In this document: positions 11,866 through 22,412 of the stretch, one piece after another
Layout: the number at the start of each line of letters is the position of its first letter
Numbering within the stretch: position 1 is the first letter of the stretch
Assembly (NCBI GenBank): GCA_020796225.1
Contig: CM036758.1
Coordinates: 28,221,099 to 28,285,098, forward strand
Source: Arion vulgaris
Lineage: Eukaryota > Mollusca > Gastropoda > Stylommatophora > Arionidae
Reading direction: 5' to 3'
Length of the DNA: 64,000 nt
The notes under the pieces: model-generated
The model's database searches: none
The model's input: only the letters and a program-made list of their open reading frames with translations
Told to the model about the DNA's origin: nothing
Position numbers and translations under genes: made by a program

Positions 11866-12049
11866 AATGTGAATGCAAAGTCTCCAATTCAATAGTTTAT
11901 TGTTGAATCATGATTGTTTTCTTGTTTACTGATTTCGTGTTCTTACTTCTCTAAAACTGTCATTTATCTGGTTTCTACTAGACATTGTCGTTTAATTTGA
12001 TTGAATCACCTATGTGTATCTAATTATCGCCTGCATATTTACCAAAAAC

Positions 12050-12540
12050 TTAGACAACTAAAATCAGTATGGAATGGAACTGTTAGGAAAACAAAGCTCA
12101 GAATACTAAGAGCATCCGTATTCCCAGTGACAATATATGGGTGTTAATCGTGAGCATTTTAACAAGACAGTGAAATAGGACATATGCGCATTTGAATATA
12201 CGTGTGACAGAGGAATTATCCGTATACCATTGACAGAGAAGTTCTCTGTATACTATCGACAGAGAAGAGAACAACTAGATATATTCAGAAAGAATTCAAA
12301 GAAAACTGGATGATGCTACAAATAAGAATGAGAAACTTTAAGTATTTTGGATATAGAAAAAGACATCTCACGTTGGAGAAGACAATTGTAGAAAGAAGAA
12401 CAGCTGCAAAGAGTAGACGTTTAAGACCACAGAGAAAAAGATTCATTATGTGACTGATGAATCTAACATGACGGCAGCAGAAGCCGGTGAGAGAAAGAGA
12501 AAGTTCGAAATACTGTTGTTGTGGCAAAGTTATTGGGTGA
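12050..12540 (+). pseudogene. LINE reverse-transcriptase C-terminal fragment, heavily decayed
   Basis: The plus strand can be read in pieces. LRQLKSVWNGTVRKTKLRIL and RASVFPVTIYGC match the RT motif LR.SIFPVA.YGCE.W. After frameshifts come NVKENWMMLQIRMRNFKYFG, YRKRHLTLEKTIVERR and a basic stretch. Several stops and frame changes are present. The right end runs into the TAG microsatellite. Confidence 0.75.
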
Positions 12541-12564
12541 TGAGTGGTAGAACTAATAGCAGAA

Positions 12565-12573
12565 TCAGTACTC

Positions 12574-12607
<34 letters not shown>

Positions 12608-12627
12608 CAGGTAGTAGCGGTACTTGC

Positions 12628-12660
<33 letters not shown>

Positions 12661-13060
12661 CGCAGAACTAGTAGTAGTAGTAGCAGCAGCAGTAGTAGTA
12701 GTAGTAGTAGTAGTAGAAGTAGTAGTAGTAGCAGTATAAGTAGTAGTAGTAGCGAGGTGTAGCGGTACTTGCAGAGTAGTAGTAGTAGTAGTAGCAGTGT
12801 AGAGTGCAGCAGCGAGTAGTAGTAGTAGAGTAGTAGCAGTGGTAGCAGTGCGAGCAGTAGTAGTAGTAGTAGGTAGCAGTAGCAGTACTAGTGAGTAGTA
12901 GGCAGCAGCAGTAGTAGTAGTAGCGAGTAGTAGCAGTACTCGTAGTAGTAGTAGTAGTAGTAGTAGCAGTAGTAGTAGTAGTAGTAGAGTAGTAGTAGTA
13001 GCAGTAGTACTAGTAGTAGCAGTACTTGCAGTAGTAGTAGTAGCAGTAGCAGAAGATTGT
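12565..13060. repeat. (TAG)n microsatellite with interspersed ACTTGCAG motif
   Basis: An imperfect AGT/TAG trinucleotide run of about 500 bp, interrupted by GTACTTGCAGTAGTAG at roughly 12618, 12769 and 13021. Any serine-rich translation is an artefact of the repeat. Confidence 0.95.
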
Positions 13061-13164
13061 ATTCATAATCTCACAGGTTCCGTTTTAAAAATTCAGATTC
13101 ATAAAATAATTCAAGAAAAATCTGAAAAAGAGCTGCCGAGACGAGATGAGAGAATACAGAAAAA

Positions 13165-15120
13165 AATTTGTTGAGACAATTCAAGAAAAAACAACCATGA
13201 AAGACAGCTACCGAGACAATTCAAGAAAAAACAACCATGAAAGACAGCTGCCGAGACAATTCAAGAAAAGACAACCATGAAAGACAGCTGCCGAGACAAT
13301 TCAAGAAAAAACAACCATGAAAGACAGCTGCCGAGACAATTCAAGAAAAGACAACCATGAAAGACAGCTGCCGAGACAATTCAAGAAAAGACAACCATGA
13401 AAGACAGCTACCGAGACAATTCAAGAAACAACAACAATGAAAGACAGCTACCGAGACAATTCAAGAAAAAACAACCATGAAAGACAGCTGCCGAGACAAT
13501 TCAAGAAAAGACAACCATGAAAGACAGCTGCCGAGACAATTCAAGAAAAAACAATCATGAAAGACAGCTTCCGAGAAAATTCAAGAAAAAACAATCATGA
13601 AAGACAGCTTCCGAGACAATTCAAGAAAAAACAATCATGAAAGACAGCTGTCGAGACAATTCAAGAAAAAACAGCCATGAAAGAAAGCTGCCGAGACAAT
13701 TCAAGAAAAAACAACCATGAAAGACAGCTACTGAGACAATTCAAGAAAAAACAACCATGAAAGACAGCTACCGAGACAATTCAAGAAAAACAACAATGAA
13801 AGACAGCTGCCGAGACAATTCAAGAAAAACAACAATGAAAGACAGCTGCCGAGACAATTCAAGAAAAACAACAATGAAAGACAGCTTCCGAGAAAATTCA
13901 AGAAAAAACAATCATGAAAGACAGCTTCCGAGACAATTCAAGAAAAAACAATCATGAAAGACAGCTGTCGAGACAATTCAATAAAAAACAACCATGAAAG
14001 ACAGCTGCCGAGACAATTCAAGAAAAAACAACAATGAAAGACAGCTACCGAGACAATTCAAGAAAAAACAACCATGAAAGACAGCTACCGAGACAATTCA
14101 AGAAAAAACAACAATGAAAGACAGCTGCCGAGACAATTCAAGAAAAAACAACCATGAAAGACAGCTACCGAGACAATTCAAGAAAAAACCATGAAAGACA
14201 GCTACCGAGACAATTCAAGAAAAATCAACCATGAAAGACAGCTGTCGAGACAATTCAAGAAAAAACAATCATGAAAGACAGCTACCGAGACAATTCAAGA
14301 CAAAACAACCATGAAAGACAGCTACTGAGACAATTCAAGAAAAAACAACCATGAAAGACAGCTACCGAGACAATTCAATAAAAAACAACAATGAAAGACA
14401 GCTACCGAGACAATTCAAGAAAAAACAACAATGAAAGACAGCTGCCGAGACAATTCAAGAAAAAACAACCATGAAAGACAGCTACCGAGACAATTCAAGA
14501 AAAAACAACCATGAAAGACAGCTACTGAGACAATTCAAGAAAAAACAACCATGAAAGACAGCTACCGAGACAATTCAAGAAAAAACAACCATGAAAGACA
14601 GCTACCGAGACAATTCAATAAAAAACAACCATGAAAGACAGCTACTGAGACAATTCAAGAAAAAACAACCATGAAAGACAGCTACTGAGACAATTCAAGA
14701 AAAAACAACCATGAAAGACAGCTACCGAGACAATTCAAGAAAAAACAACCATGAAAGACAGCTACCGAGACAATTCAAGAAAAGACAACCATGAAAGACA
14801 GCTACCGAGAAAATTCAAGAAAAAACAACCATGAAAGACAGCTACCGAGACAATTCAAGAAACAACAACAATGAAAGACAGCTACCGAGACAATTCAATA
14901 AAAAACAACCATGAAAGACAGCTACCGAGAAAATTCAAGAAAAAACAACCATGAAAGACAGCTACCGAGACAATTCAAGAAACAACAACAATGAAAGACA
15001 GCTACCGAGACAATTCAATAAAAAACAACAATGAAAGACAGCTACCGAGACAATTCAAGAAACAACAACAATGAAAGACAGCTACCGAGACAATTCAAGA
15101 AAAAACCATGAAAGACAGCT
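13165..15120. repeat. 40-bp minisatellite, about 49 copies
   Basis: The unit contains CCGAGACAATTCAAGAAAAA and ACAACCATGAAAGACAGCTA. Frequent variants are CTACC/CTGCC/CTTCC before GAGAC, ACAACC/ACAATC/ACAACA, and CAAGAAA/CAATAAA. A few units are shortened in the A run (near 13790-13880, 14187 and 15100). The flank at 13075-13165 already contains partial, diverged units. Confidence 0.97.
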
Positions 15121-15364
15121 GGTAAGAAATAATAATTAAGAAAAGAAGATCAATTTTTAATTCCCCAAAAACAAATTACCATCATAAAATTGCATGGAGA
15201 AACCTCGCATATGCTACCAAGTTAGTGCACTACCACAGAGATCTTTTTGTATAAGAATGCAAAACTCTTGAATTTTTAATGGTCAAATTGTAGTAATGTT
15301 AATCGTAATGTTAAAATCAAATCAATTTATTCAGCAATCTCAGTTAGGAAAAGTCTTATCTTCT

Positions 15365-15905
15365 GAACACTTATCTGAGTGAGCTGAGAAACAACATGTG
15401 AACAAACCCAGTCGACATGAAAACTAAGCTATGGAAAAACCTGACAGACCTGAAGCTCACTGCCCAGTTCGTGGTCCACAGTAAATTAATCGCAAGACTA
15501 GAGATTGCAGAAGAAGAACTTACACAGCAGAAATTGTGAATCTCAGTTAACAAGAAGTAGACTGGAAGATAACAACTGCATATGATTGTGAAAAGATTTC
15601 AACAGAACAGACCAGGTCATTGTATTTCGCTTACGTACCGCACACTGCGCACTCAACAAACACATAGACTAGAAATAAGTCAAACATCTCTCTGCCAGTG
15701 TCAACAGGCGATACAGTCATCGGAGCATGTCCCACAGGACTGTCTTCTCCTGGGCGAGCTGAGAAGCCACATGTGGAAACACCTAGTCGACCTGAAAACA
15801 AAACTTTGAGGAAACCTGACAGACCTGAAACGGATTGCCCAGTTTGTAGTCCACAGTGGATAAAGCACATAACCAGCGATCGTCAAAGAATAACCCTTAC
15901 ATAGT
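15365..15905 (+). pseudogene. LINE-B ORF2 C-terminal fragments, partly duplicated
   Basis: The plus strand reads, in pieces, QTSLCQCQQAIQSSEHVPQD and CLLLGELRSHMWKHLVDLKT, the His/Cys knuckle (C.C....S.EH..QDC) plus tail of RNase H-bearing LINE ORF2 proteins. A second copy of the tail lies at 15365-15500 and reads LWKNLTDLKLTAQFVVHS. The second tail at 15800-15860 has a stop after the equivalent KTKL. No RT or RNase H domain is present. Confidence 0.7.
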
Positions 15906-16079
15906 GGAAACTGAGATTATATGTTCAAGAACTTAGAACCTTCAAATGCCCACTTTCAACTAAGTAGAGCAGAGAATCAAATGTATCAGGAATTACGTTT
16001 GGGGTTGATTTCAGAATAATAATTTCACGGTTTAGAGCAGATTAAAAAAAAATATATTAATAAAAAGTATGCAATATTT

Positions 16080-18117
16080 AGATATGTGGTCGTCGCTGTG
16101 ACTGAATACATTTAGATACCTATGTGGTCGTCGCTGTGACTGAATGCATTTAGATACCTATACGGTCGTCGCTGTGACTGAATGCATTTAGATACCTATG
16201 TGGTCGTCGCTGTGACTGAATGCATTTAGATACCTATGTGGTCGTCGCTGTGACTGAATGCATTTAGATACCTATACGGTCGTCGCTGTGACTGAATGCA
16301 TTTAGATACCTATGCGGTCGTCGCTGTGACTGAATGCATTTAGATACCTATACGGTCGTCGCTGTGACTGAATGCATTTAGATACCTATACGGTCGTCGC
16401 TGTGACTGAATGCATTTAGATACCTATACGGTCGTCGCTGTGACTGAATGCATTTAGATACCTATACGGTCGTCGCTGTGACTGAATGCATTTAGATACC
16501 TATACGGTCGTCGCTGTGACTGAATGCATTTAGATGCCTATACGGTCGTCGCTGTGACTGAATGCATTTAGATACCTATACGGTCGTCGCTGTGACTGAA
16601 TGCATTTAGATACCTATACGGTCGTCGCTGTGACTGAATGCATTTAGATGCCTATACGGTCGTCGCTGTGACTGAATGCATTTAGATACCTATACGGTCG
16701 TCGCTGTGACTGAATGCATTTAGATGCCTATACGGTCGTCGCTGTGACTGAATACATTTAGATGCCTATACGGTCGTCGCTGTGACTGAATGCATTTAGA
16801 TGCCTATACGGTCGTCGCTGTGACTGAATACATTTAGATACCTATACGGTCGTCGCTGTGACTGAATGCATTTAGATACCTATACGGTCGTCGCTGTGAC
16901 TGAATGCATTTAGATACCTATACGGTCGTCGCTGTGACTGAATACATTTAGATACCTATACGGTCGTCGCTGTGACTGAATGCATTTAGATACCTATACG
17001 GTCGTCGCTGTGACTGAATGCATTTAGATACCTATACGGTCGTCGCTGTGACTGAATGCATTTAGATACCTATACGGTCGTCGCTGTGACTGAATGCATT
17101 TAGATGCCTATACGGTCGTCGCTGTGACTGAATGCATTTAGATACCTATACGGTCGTCGCTGTGACTGAATGCATTTAGATGCCTATACGGTCGTCGCTG
17201 TGACTGAATGCATTTAGATACCTATACGGTCGTCGCTGTGACTGAATGCATTTAGATGCCTATACGGTCGTCGCTGTGACTGAATACATTTAGATGCCTA
17301 TACGGTCGTCGCTGTGACTGAATGCATTTAGATGCCTATACGGTCGTCGCTGTGACTGAATACATTTAGATACCTATACGGTCGTCGCTGTGACTGAATG
17401 CATTTAGATACCTATACGGTCGTCGCTGTGACTGAATGCATTTAGATACCTATACGGTCGTCGCTGTGACTGAATACATTTAGATACCTATACGGTCGTC
17501 GCTGTGACTGAATGCATTTAGATACCTATACGGTCGTCGCTGTGACTGAATACATTTAGATACCTATACGGTCGTCGCTGTGACTGAATGCATTTAGATA
17601 CCTATACGGTCGTCGCTGTGACTGAATACATTTAGATACCTATACGGTCGTCGCTGTGACTGAATGCATTTAGATACCTATACGGTCGTCGCTGTGACTG
17701 AATACATTTAGATACCTATACGGTCGTCGCTGTGACTGAATGCATTTAGATACCTATACGGTCGTCGCTGTTACTGAATGCATTTAGATACCTATACGGT
17801 CGTCGCTGTGACTGAATGCATTTAGATACCTATACGGTCGTCGCTGTGACTGAATGCATTTAGATACCTATACGGTCGTCGCTGTGACTGAATGCATTTA
17901 GATACCTATACGGTCGTCGCTGTGACTGAATGCATTTAGATACCTATACGGTCGTCGCTGTGACTGAATGCATTTAGATACCTATACGGTCGTCGCTATG
18001 ACTGAATGCATTTAGATACCTATACGGTCGTCGCTGTGACTGAATGCATTTAGATGCCTATGCGGTCGCTGTGACTGAATGCATTTAGATACCTATACGG
18101 TCGTCGCTGTGACTGAA
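16080..18117. repeat. 38-bp minisatellite, about 53 copies
   Basis: The unit contains CGGTCGTCGCTGTGACTG and AATGCATTTAGATACCTATA. Polymorphic sites are ATACC/ATGCC, TGCATT/TACATT and TATACGG/TATGTGG/TATGCGG. The TATGTGG forms cluster at the left edge (16085-16260). The patterns of ATGCC and TACATT recur as blocks (for example 16520-16860 and 17100-17400), showing large-segment duplication. Confidence 0.97.
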
Positions 18118-18239
18118 TGCATTGTGTTCCAAATGTCTTAGGTTCCAACACCGTTCTGTTGTTCCAGAGATCAATTGTTGCCGGATCTACAGCGTCTATC
18201 CTTTGTGTAATACTCTCGGCAGGTGGCATACAATTTCTG

Positions 18240-19370
18240 CCAGAGGGACCACACCACATGGGTAAACCCGGTACAATGTCAGAGGACACACCACATGGGT
18301 AAAACCCGGTACAATGTCAGAGGGACTGCGCATATGGGGTAAAACCGGTACAATGTCAGAGGACTGCACCATATGGGTAAAACCCGGTACAATGTCAGAG
18401 GACTGCACCATATGGGGTAAAACCCGGTACAATGTCAGAGGGACTGCACCATATGGGGTAAAACCCGGTACAATGTCAGAGGGACTGCACCATATGGGGT
18501 AAAACCCGGTACAATGTCAGAGGGACTGCACCAATGGGGTAAAACCCGGTACATGTCAGAGGACTGCACCATATGGGGTAAAACCCGGTACAATGTCAGA
18601 GGGACTGCACCATATGGGTAAACGGTACAATGTCAGAGGACTGCACACCAAATGGGGTAAAACCCGGTACAATGTCAGAGGGACTGCACCCCATGGGGTA
18701 AAACCTGGTACAATGTCAGAGGGACTGCACCCCATGGGGTAAAACCCGGTACAATGTCAGAGGGACTGCACCATATGGGGTAAAACCCGTGTAATGTCAG
18801 AGGGACTGCACCCCATGGGTAAAACCTGGTACAATGTCAGAGGGACCACACCATATGGGGTAAAACCCGGTACAATGTCAGAGGGACTGCACCATATGGG
18901 GTAAAACCCGGTACAATGTCAGAGGGACTGCACCATATGGGGTAAAACCCGGTACAATGTCAGAGGGACCACACCATATGGGGTAAAACCCGGTACAATG
19001 TCAGAGGGACTGCACATCACATGGGGTAAAACCCGGTACAGTGTCAGAGGGACTGCACCATATGGGGTAAAACCCGGTACAATGTCAGAGGGACCACACC
19101 ATATGGGGTAAAACCCGGTACAATGTCAGAGGGACTGCACATCACATGGGGTAAAACCCGGTACAGTGTCAGAGGGACTGCACCATATGGGGTAAAACCC
19201 GGTACAATGTCAGAGGGACTGCACACCATATGGGGTAAAACCCGGTACAATGTCAGAGGGACTGCTACATGGGGTAAAACCCGGTACAATTTCTGTCAGA
19301 GGGACTGCACACCATGGCATGTGGTGTAGTCCCTCTGACATTGTGCTACATGGGGTAAAACCCGGTACAA
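18240..19370. repeat. 41-bp minisatellite made from the S2 SINE 3' region, about 27 copies
   Basis: The unit contains ACCATATGGGGTAAAACCC and GGTACAATGTCAGAGGGACT. The same string occurs once at 21446-21472 (GAGCCATATGGGGTAAAACC) in an unexpanded S2 SINE. Copies vary at CATATGG/CACATGG/CCATGG and by single-base deletions. Confidence 0.93.
19294..19340. repeat. Inverted unit forming a hairpin inside the S2-derived array
   Basis: TGTCAGAGGGACTGCACACC is followed by ATGGC and then GTGGTGTAGTCCCTCTGACA. One array unit is thus present in opposite orientation, giving a near-perfect palindrome with a short loop in an otherwise head-to-tail array. Confidence 0.85.
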
Positions 19371-19424
19371 TGAAGTCAATCCATTGTCGTTGGATCCTTT
19401 TTTTAAATAGTGAGAGAGAAAGAA

Positions 19425-19790
19425 TGGAGGATAACAAAAGAAATCACCAGAAAACTACAGACCTTTGTAAATGAATGTTTATGATATGGTATGATAAGAT
19501 TACAAACGATGAACTTGGAAAAAGAACTAAGCAGATACCAGTGGATAAAGAGATAAGGAAAATACGCTGGCTATGGATAGGACACACATTGCAAAAATCG
19601 ACCGGAGGTATTGCAAGACAAGCATTGTTTTGGAACCAGCTGAGAAAGAGGAACAGGGGAAGGCGCAGAAATGAACGGAGAAGAGAGCTATGGAATGATA
19701 TTAAAAGATAGAAAAGACGTGGAAAGAATTGGAAGTGATGGCAATAGAGAGGAAGAGCTGGAAGAAGTTTGTTGAATATCTGTACCCTGT
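19425..19790 (+). pseudogene. LINE reverse-transcriptase C-terminal fragment
   Basis: The translation contains YDKITNDELGKRTKQIPVDK, EIRKIRWLWIGHTLQKSTGG and IARQALFWNQLRKRNRGRRR, then ELWNDIKR and a stop, with KRRGKNWK and LEEVC beyond it. This is the classic C-terminal order of an invertebrate LINE ORF2 (ITNEELW..T.Q.PV..EIRKR.W.WIGHTLRK, ITRQAL.WNPQGKR.RGRP, TWRRDLE, TWK.LE). There are stops after DIKR and upstream frame breaks near 19470. It starts about 30 bp after the S2 SINE end. Confidence 0.85.
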
Positions 19791-20208
19791 TGAAGGGTGA
19801 AGAGAGAGTGAGAGAGGAGAGAACGAGTGAGCGAGATAGAGAAGGAGAGACAGAAAGAACAATGTGGGTTTAACGAATCACTATTCAATATGATATCTTA
19901 TGAAACTTAATCCTGTTATTATTTCTTCCCTACACACCTACACCCTCCATTTAACAATCCAACAGAAGTCATTAATCGTTTAGATTAAAACGAGGGAAAT
20001 CTCAGAAATAATTCTCATAGAATTCAAGAATGAATAATACCAGAATGAAATATGGAGACAACGCGAGAGAGGGCACATATGAGACATCGCTGACATATTG
20101 AATAAATCATATTTGGAGTAAGTAGTTGGGGAGAGCAATGATCGCCTACGCCAGTAGTTATAAAGAACGAACAAGAATATTTATAACCTTAAAATTTGAC
20201 AATTTGTT
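19791..20208. other. No gene seen
   Basis: A GA-rich stretch (19795-19860) follows the LINE end and may be its degenerate 3' tail; unique AT-rich sequence follows. Confidence 0.5.
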
Positions 20209-20212
20209 CCTG

Positions 20213-20359
20213 TTCAAAATATGTCTCACTGGTACAATAATCCTATCCAAAATATCTGTCTCACTGGTAGAATAATCCTATCCAAAATATCTGTCTCACT
20301 GGTAGAATAATCCTATCCAAAATATCTGTCTCACTGGTAGAATAATCCTATCCAAAATA
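20213..20359. repeat. 35-bp tandem repeat, about 4 copies
   Basis: Units contain ATCTGTCTCACTGGTAGAAT and AATCCTATCCAAAAT. The first copy has ATATGTCTC and GTACAAT variants. Confidence 0.93.
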
Positions 20360-20422
20360 AATTGAACTTATAACTTATCATAGCTATGTTTTCTCATCAT
20401 AAAACACCACATGCCCCCCATC

Positions 20423-20823
20423 AAATAATGGTTCCTAGCATAACACATAGATCAAATATTGATTCCTAGCATAACACAGAGATCAAATAACGATTCCTAG
20501 CATAACACAGAGATCAAATAATGGTTCCTAGCATAACACAGAGATCAAATAATGATTCCTAGCATAACACAGAGATCAAATAACGATTCCTAGCATAACA
20601 CAGAGATCAAATAATGGTTCCTAGCATAACACAGAGATCAAATAATGGTTCCTAGCATAACACAGAGATCAAATAATGGTTCCTAGCATAACACAGAGAT
20701 CAAATAATGATTCCTAGCATAATACAGAGATCAAATAATGATTCCTAGCATAACACAGAGATCAAATAATGGTTCCTAGCATAACACAGAGATCAAATAA
20801 TGATTCCTAGCATAACACAGAGG
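20423..20823. repeat. 31-bp minisatellite, about 13 copies
   Basis: Units read AAATAATGGTTCCTAGCATA plus ACACAGAGATC. Variants are AATGGTT, AATGATT and AACGATT. The AACGATT form appears only twice and is consistent with either a founder CpG or a single mutation that spread. Confidence 0.95.
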
Positions 20824-21266
20824 CTAGAAGAAATAGCCATCATCCTATGACACTAGAAGTTGACCAATTACATACTGGTCACAACAAACAACAAGGGAGT
20901 GAACTTCTGGTATCGTTTCAGAGATTTGCATTAAAACAACACCTATTCCTAGCTCACAATTATGTCAACTCAAACACGGAATTATTTCACAGTTGTTGGT
21001 GGAATTGTTAGAAATATCCCAATTACTTTAGTGTTTTATTTTGTCGATGGTGAACACCATGCAATTTATTTAGGGATCAGGATAAAGGTTAACTTACAGC
21101 CATCTTGTATAATGTTTTAAAATTGGATTTTTCGCAAGTAGTTAATTCTTATTCTTTAATGTTGTTTTCCCTACCAGCTCTAATATAACCAAAGGATTCG
21201 TTCTTATGTTGAAATAGCATGCCTCGGCTGAAAGAGGTTTTAATCCCCTACATAAGAAACACAATT
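20824..21266. other. No gene seen
   Basis: Unique AT-rich sequence between the 31-bp array and an S2 SINE. Confidence 0.55.
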
Positions 21267-21495
21267 TCGGGGCTCTCTGTGGATGAGTGGTCTTGCGAGT
21301 CGAAAGTCGTGGCTTCGAATCCGGACTGCGGCCTTCTATTCCCGAGTACAGTTTTTTCCAGAGAACCCTAGGATTGTTGCCGGAGCTACGGAGTTCGTGC
21401 TTTGTGCAATACTCTCGGCAGGTGGCGTGCCATGTCTGCGGAGAGGAGCCATATGGGGTAAAACCCGGTGCAATGAAGTCAATCCTTCAGCTTTG
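21267..21495 (+). mobile_element. SINE family S2, complete unexpanded copy
   Basis: The head has A-box-like TGTGGATGAGTGGTCTTG and B-box-like GGCTTCGAATCCGG, so it is tRNA-derived. The body has TTTTTTCCAGAGAACCCTA, TGTTGCCGGAGCTACGGAG and AATACTCTCGGCAGGTGGCG. The 3' end has CATATGGGGTAAAACCCGG and TGCAATGAAGTCAATCCTTC. This is the reference copy for interpreting the arrays at 6258, 18240 and 59490. Confidence 0.85.
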
Positions 21496-21624
21496 AAACC
21501 CTTTAAACACATAATTGTATATTGTACTTTTAAGTTAACTAAAAATGACCCCTACAGATGGCATAGTTTCTACCATGTAATGGTAAATTCTACAGAAGGT
21601 CAAAAACAAAGAAGCATCTACAGA

Positions 21625-21853
21625 CTACTACTACTACTGCTGCTGCTGCTGCTACTACTACCACTAGTACTGCCACTACTGCTACTACTACTACTGCAAG
21701 TACTACTACTGCAAGTACTACTACTGCAAGTACTGCTACGCTACTGCTACACTACTACTACTACTACTACTCGCAAGTACTACACTACTACGCAAATACT
21801 GCTACTACTACTACTGCTACTGCTACTACTACTACTACTACTACTACCACTAG
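21625..21853. repeat. (CTA)n microsatellite with CTGCAAGTA interruptions
   Basis: An imperfect CTA/CTG trinucleotide run broken by repeated CTACTGCAAGTACTACTA. It is the reverse complement of the composite motif in the 12565-13060 microsatellite. Confidence 0.93.
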
Positions 21854-22029
21854 TCAAGTTTGTGAACCCGAACCTTCAAATTTGTGAAACTGAACCTCTG
21901 AGTCAGAGTTTGAATTCGAACCTCCGAGCTATAAATACTTGACCTGTGATCTGGTTACATTGCGAGTTCTTAACCTGAATAGACTAGGGGAAAAAAACCA
22001 AGAAAATTTAAAACAAGAATCCGTTGCTA

Positions 22030-22135
22030 TAGTCTGTCCATTAATTCGTGAGCACGTTTGAAATTGATTTTCTCGAAAACTACCTGTTGGATCTCAGTGA
22101 TTTTTGCAAGCAGCCTTAGAATATCCATGACGCTA
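22030..22135 (+). repeat. Left terminal inverted repeat of the transposon
   Basis: Starts TAGTCTGTCC and runs through TCTCGAAAACTACCTGTTGG and AGCCTTAGAATATCCATGA. It matches the reverse complement of 24113-24218 at all but about six positions, four of them clustered around 22053-22061. Confidence 0.93.
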
Positions 22136-22412
22136 GAGAAATATTTTTTCCAAGAAAATTTGATGTAGTTTGAAATATTTCTTCTTCAGGTTATATTAAA
22201 ATCAACCTCACCGGATTGTACACAATAGTAACAGATCTACGGTACACAGACGCGTTGTTCTAAAATACATTATGGTAACATTGAAATATCGTGAGTAAAC
22301 AACAATTTCACGAATTCCCGTGCACCTAACCCAGTCGACTTTGAAAGCGGAAAGAATATGACGTTATAATTGGGATACCGTTGTATAGTTATAGGCGTAT
22401 CTCGCTATTTGT

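Larger units (their letters stand above)
18160..19395 (+). mobile_element. SINE family S2, copy with 3' region expanded
   Basis: The S2 body motif TTGTTGCCGGATCTACAG and the block TAATACTCTCGGCAGGTGGC are present at 18175-18227. The terminal motif GGTACAATGAAGTCAATCC is present at 19363-19382. In an unexpanded copy (21267-21495) these two ends lie about 50 bp apart; here they are separated by more than 1.1 kb of tandem units. The head is lost or replaced by the 38-bp array. Confidence 0.8.

Noticed and set aside
12544..12762. Poly-serine/valine frame
   Set aside because: TAG/AGT microsatellite translation.
18050..19474. Open frames in both directions across the S2-derived array
   Set aside because: Products of the 41-42-bp units; single-base length changes shuffle the frame.
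21283..21942. 219-codon plus frame with Leu/Thr runs
   Set aside because: It starts inside an S2 SINE and runs through a CTA microsatellite; no domain.
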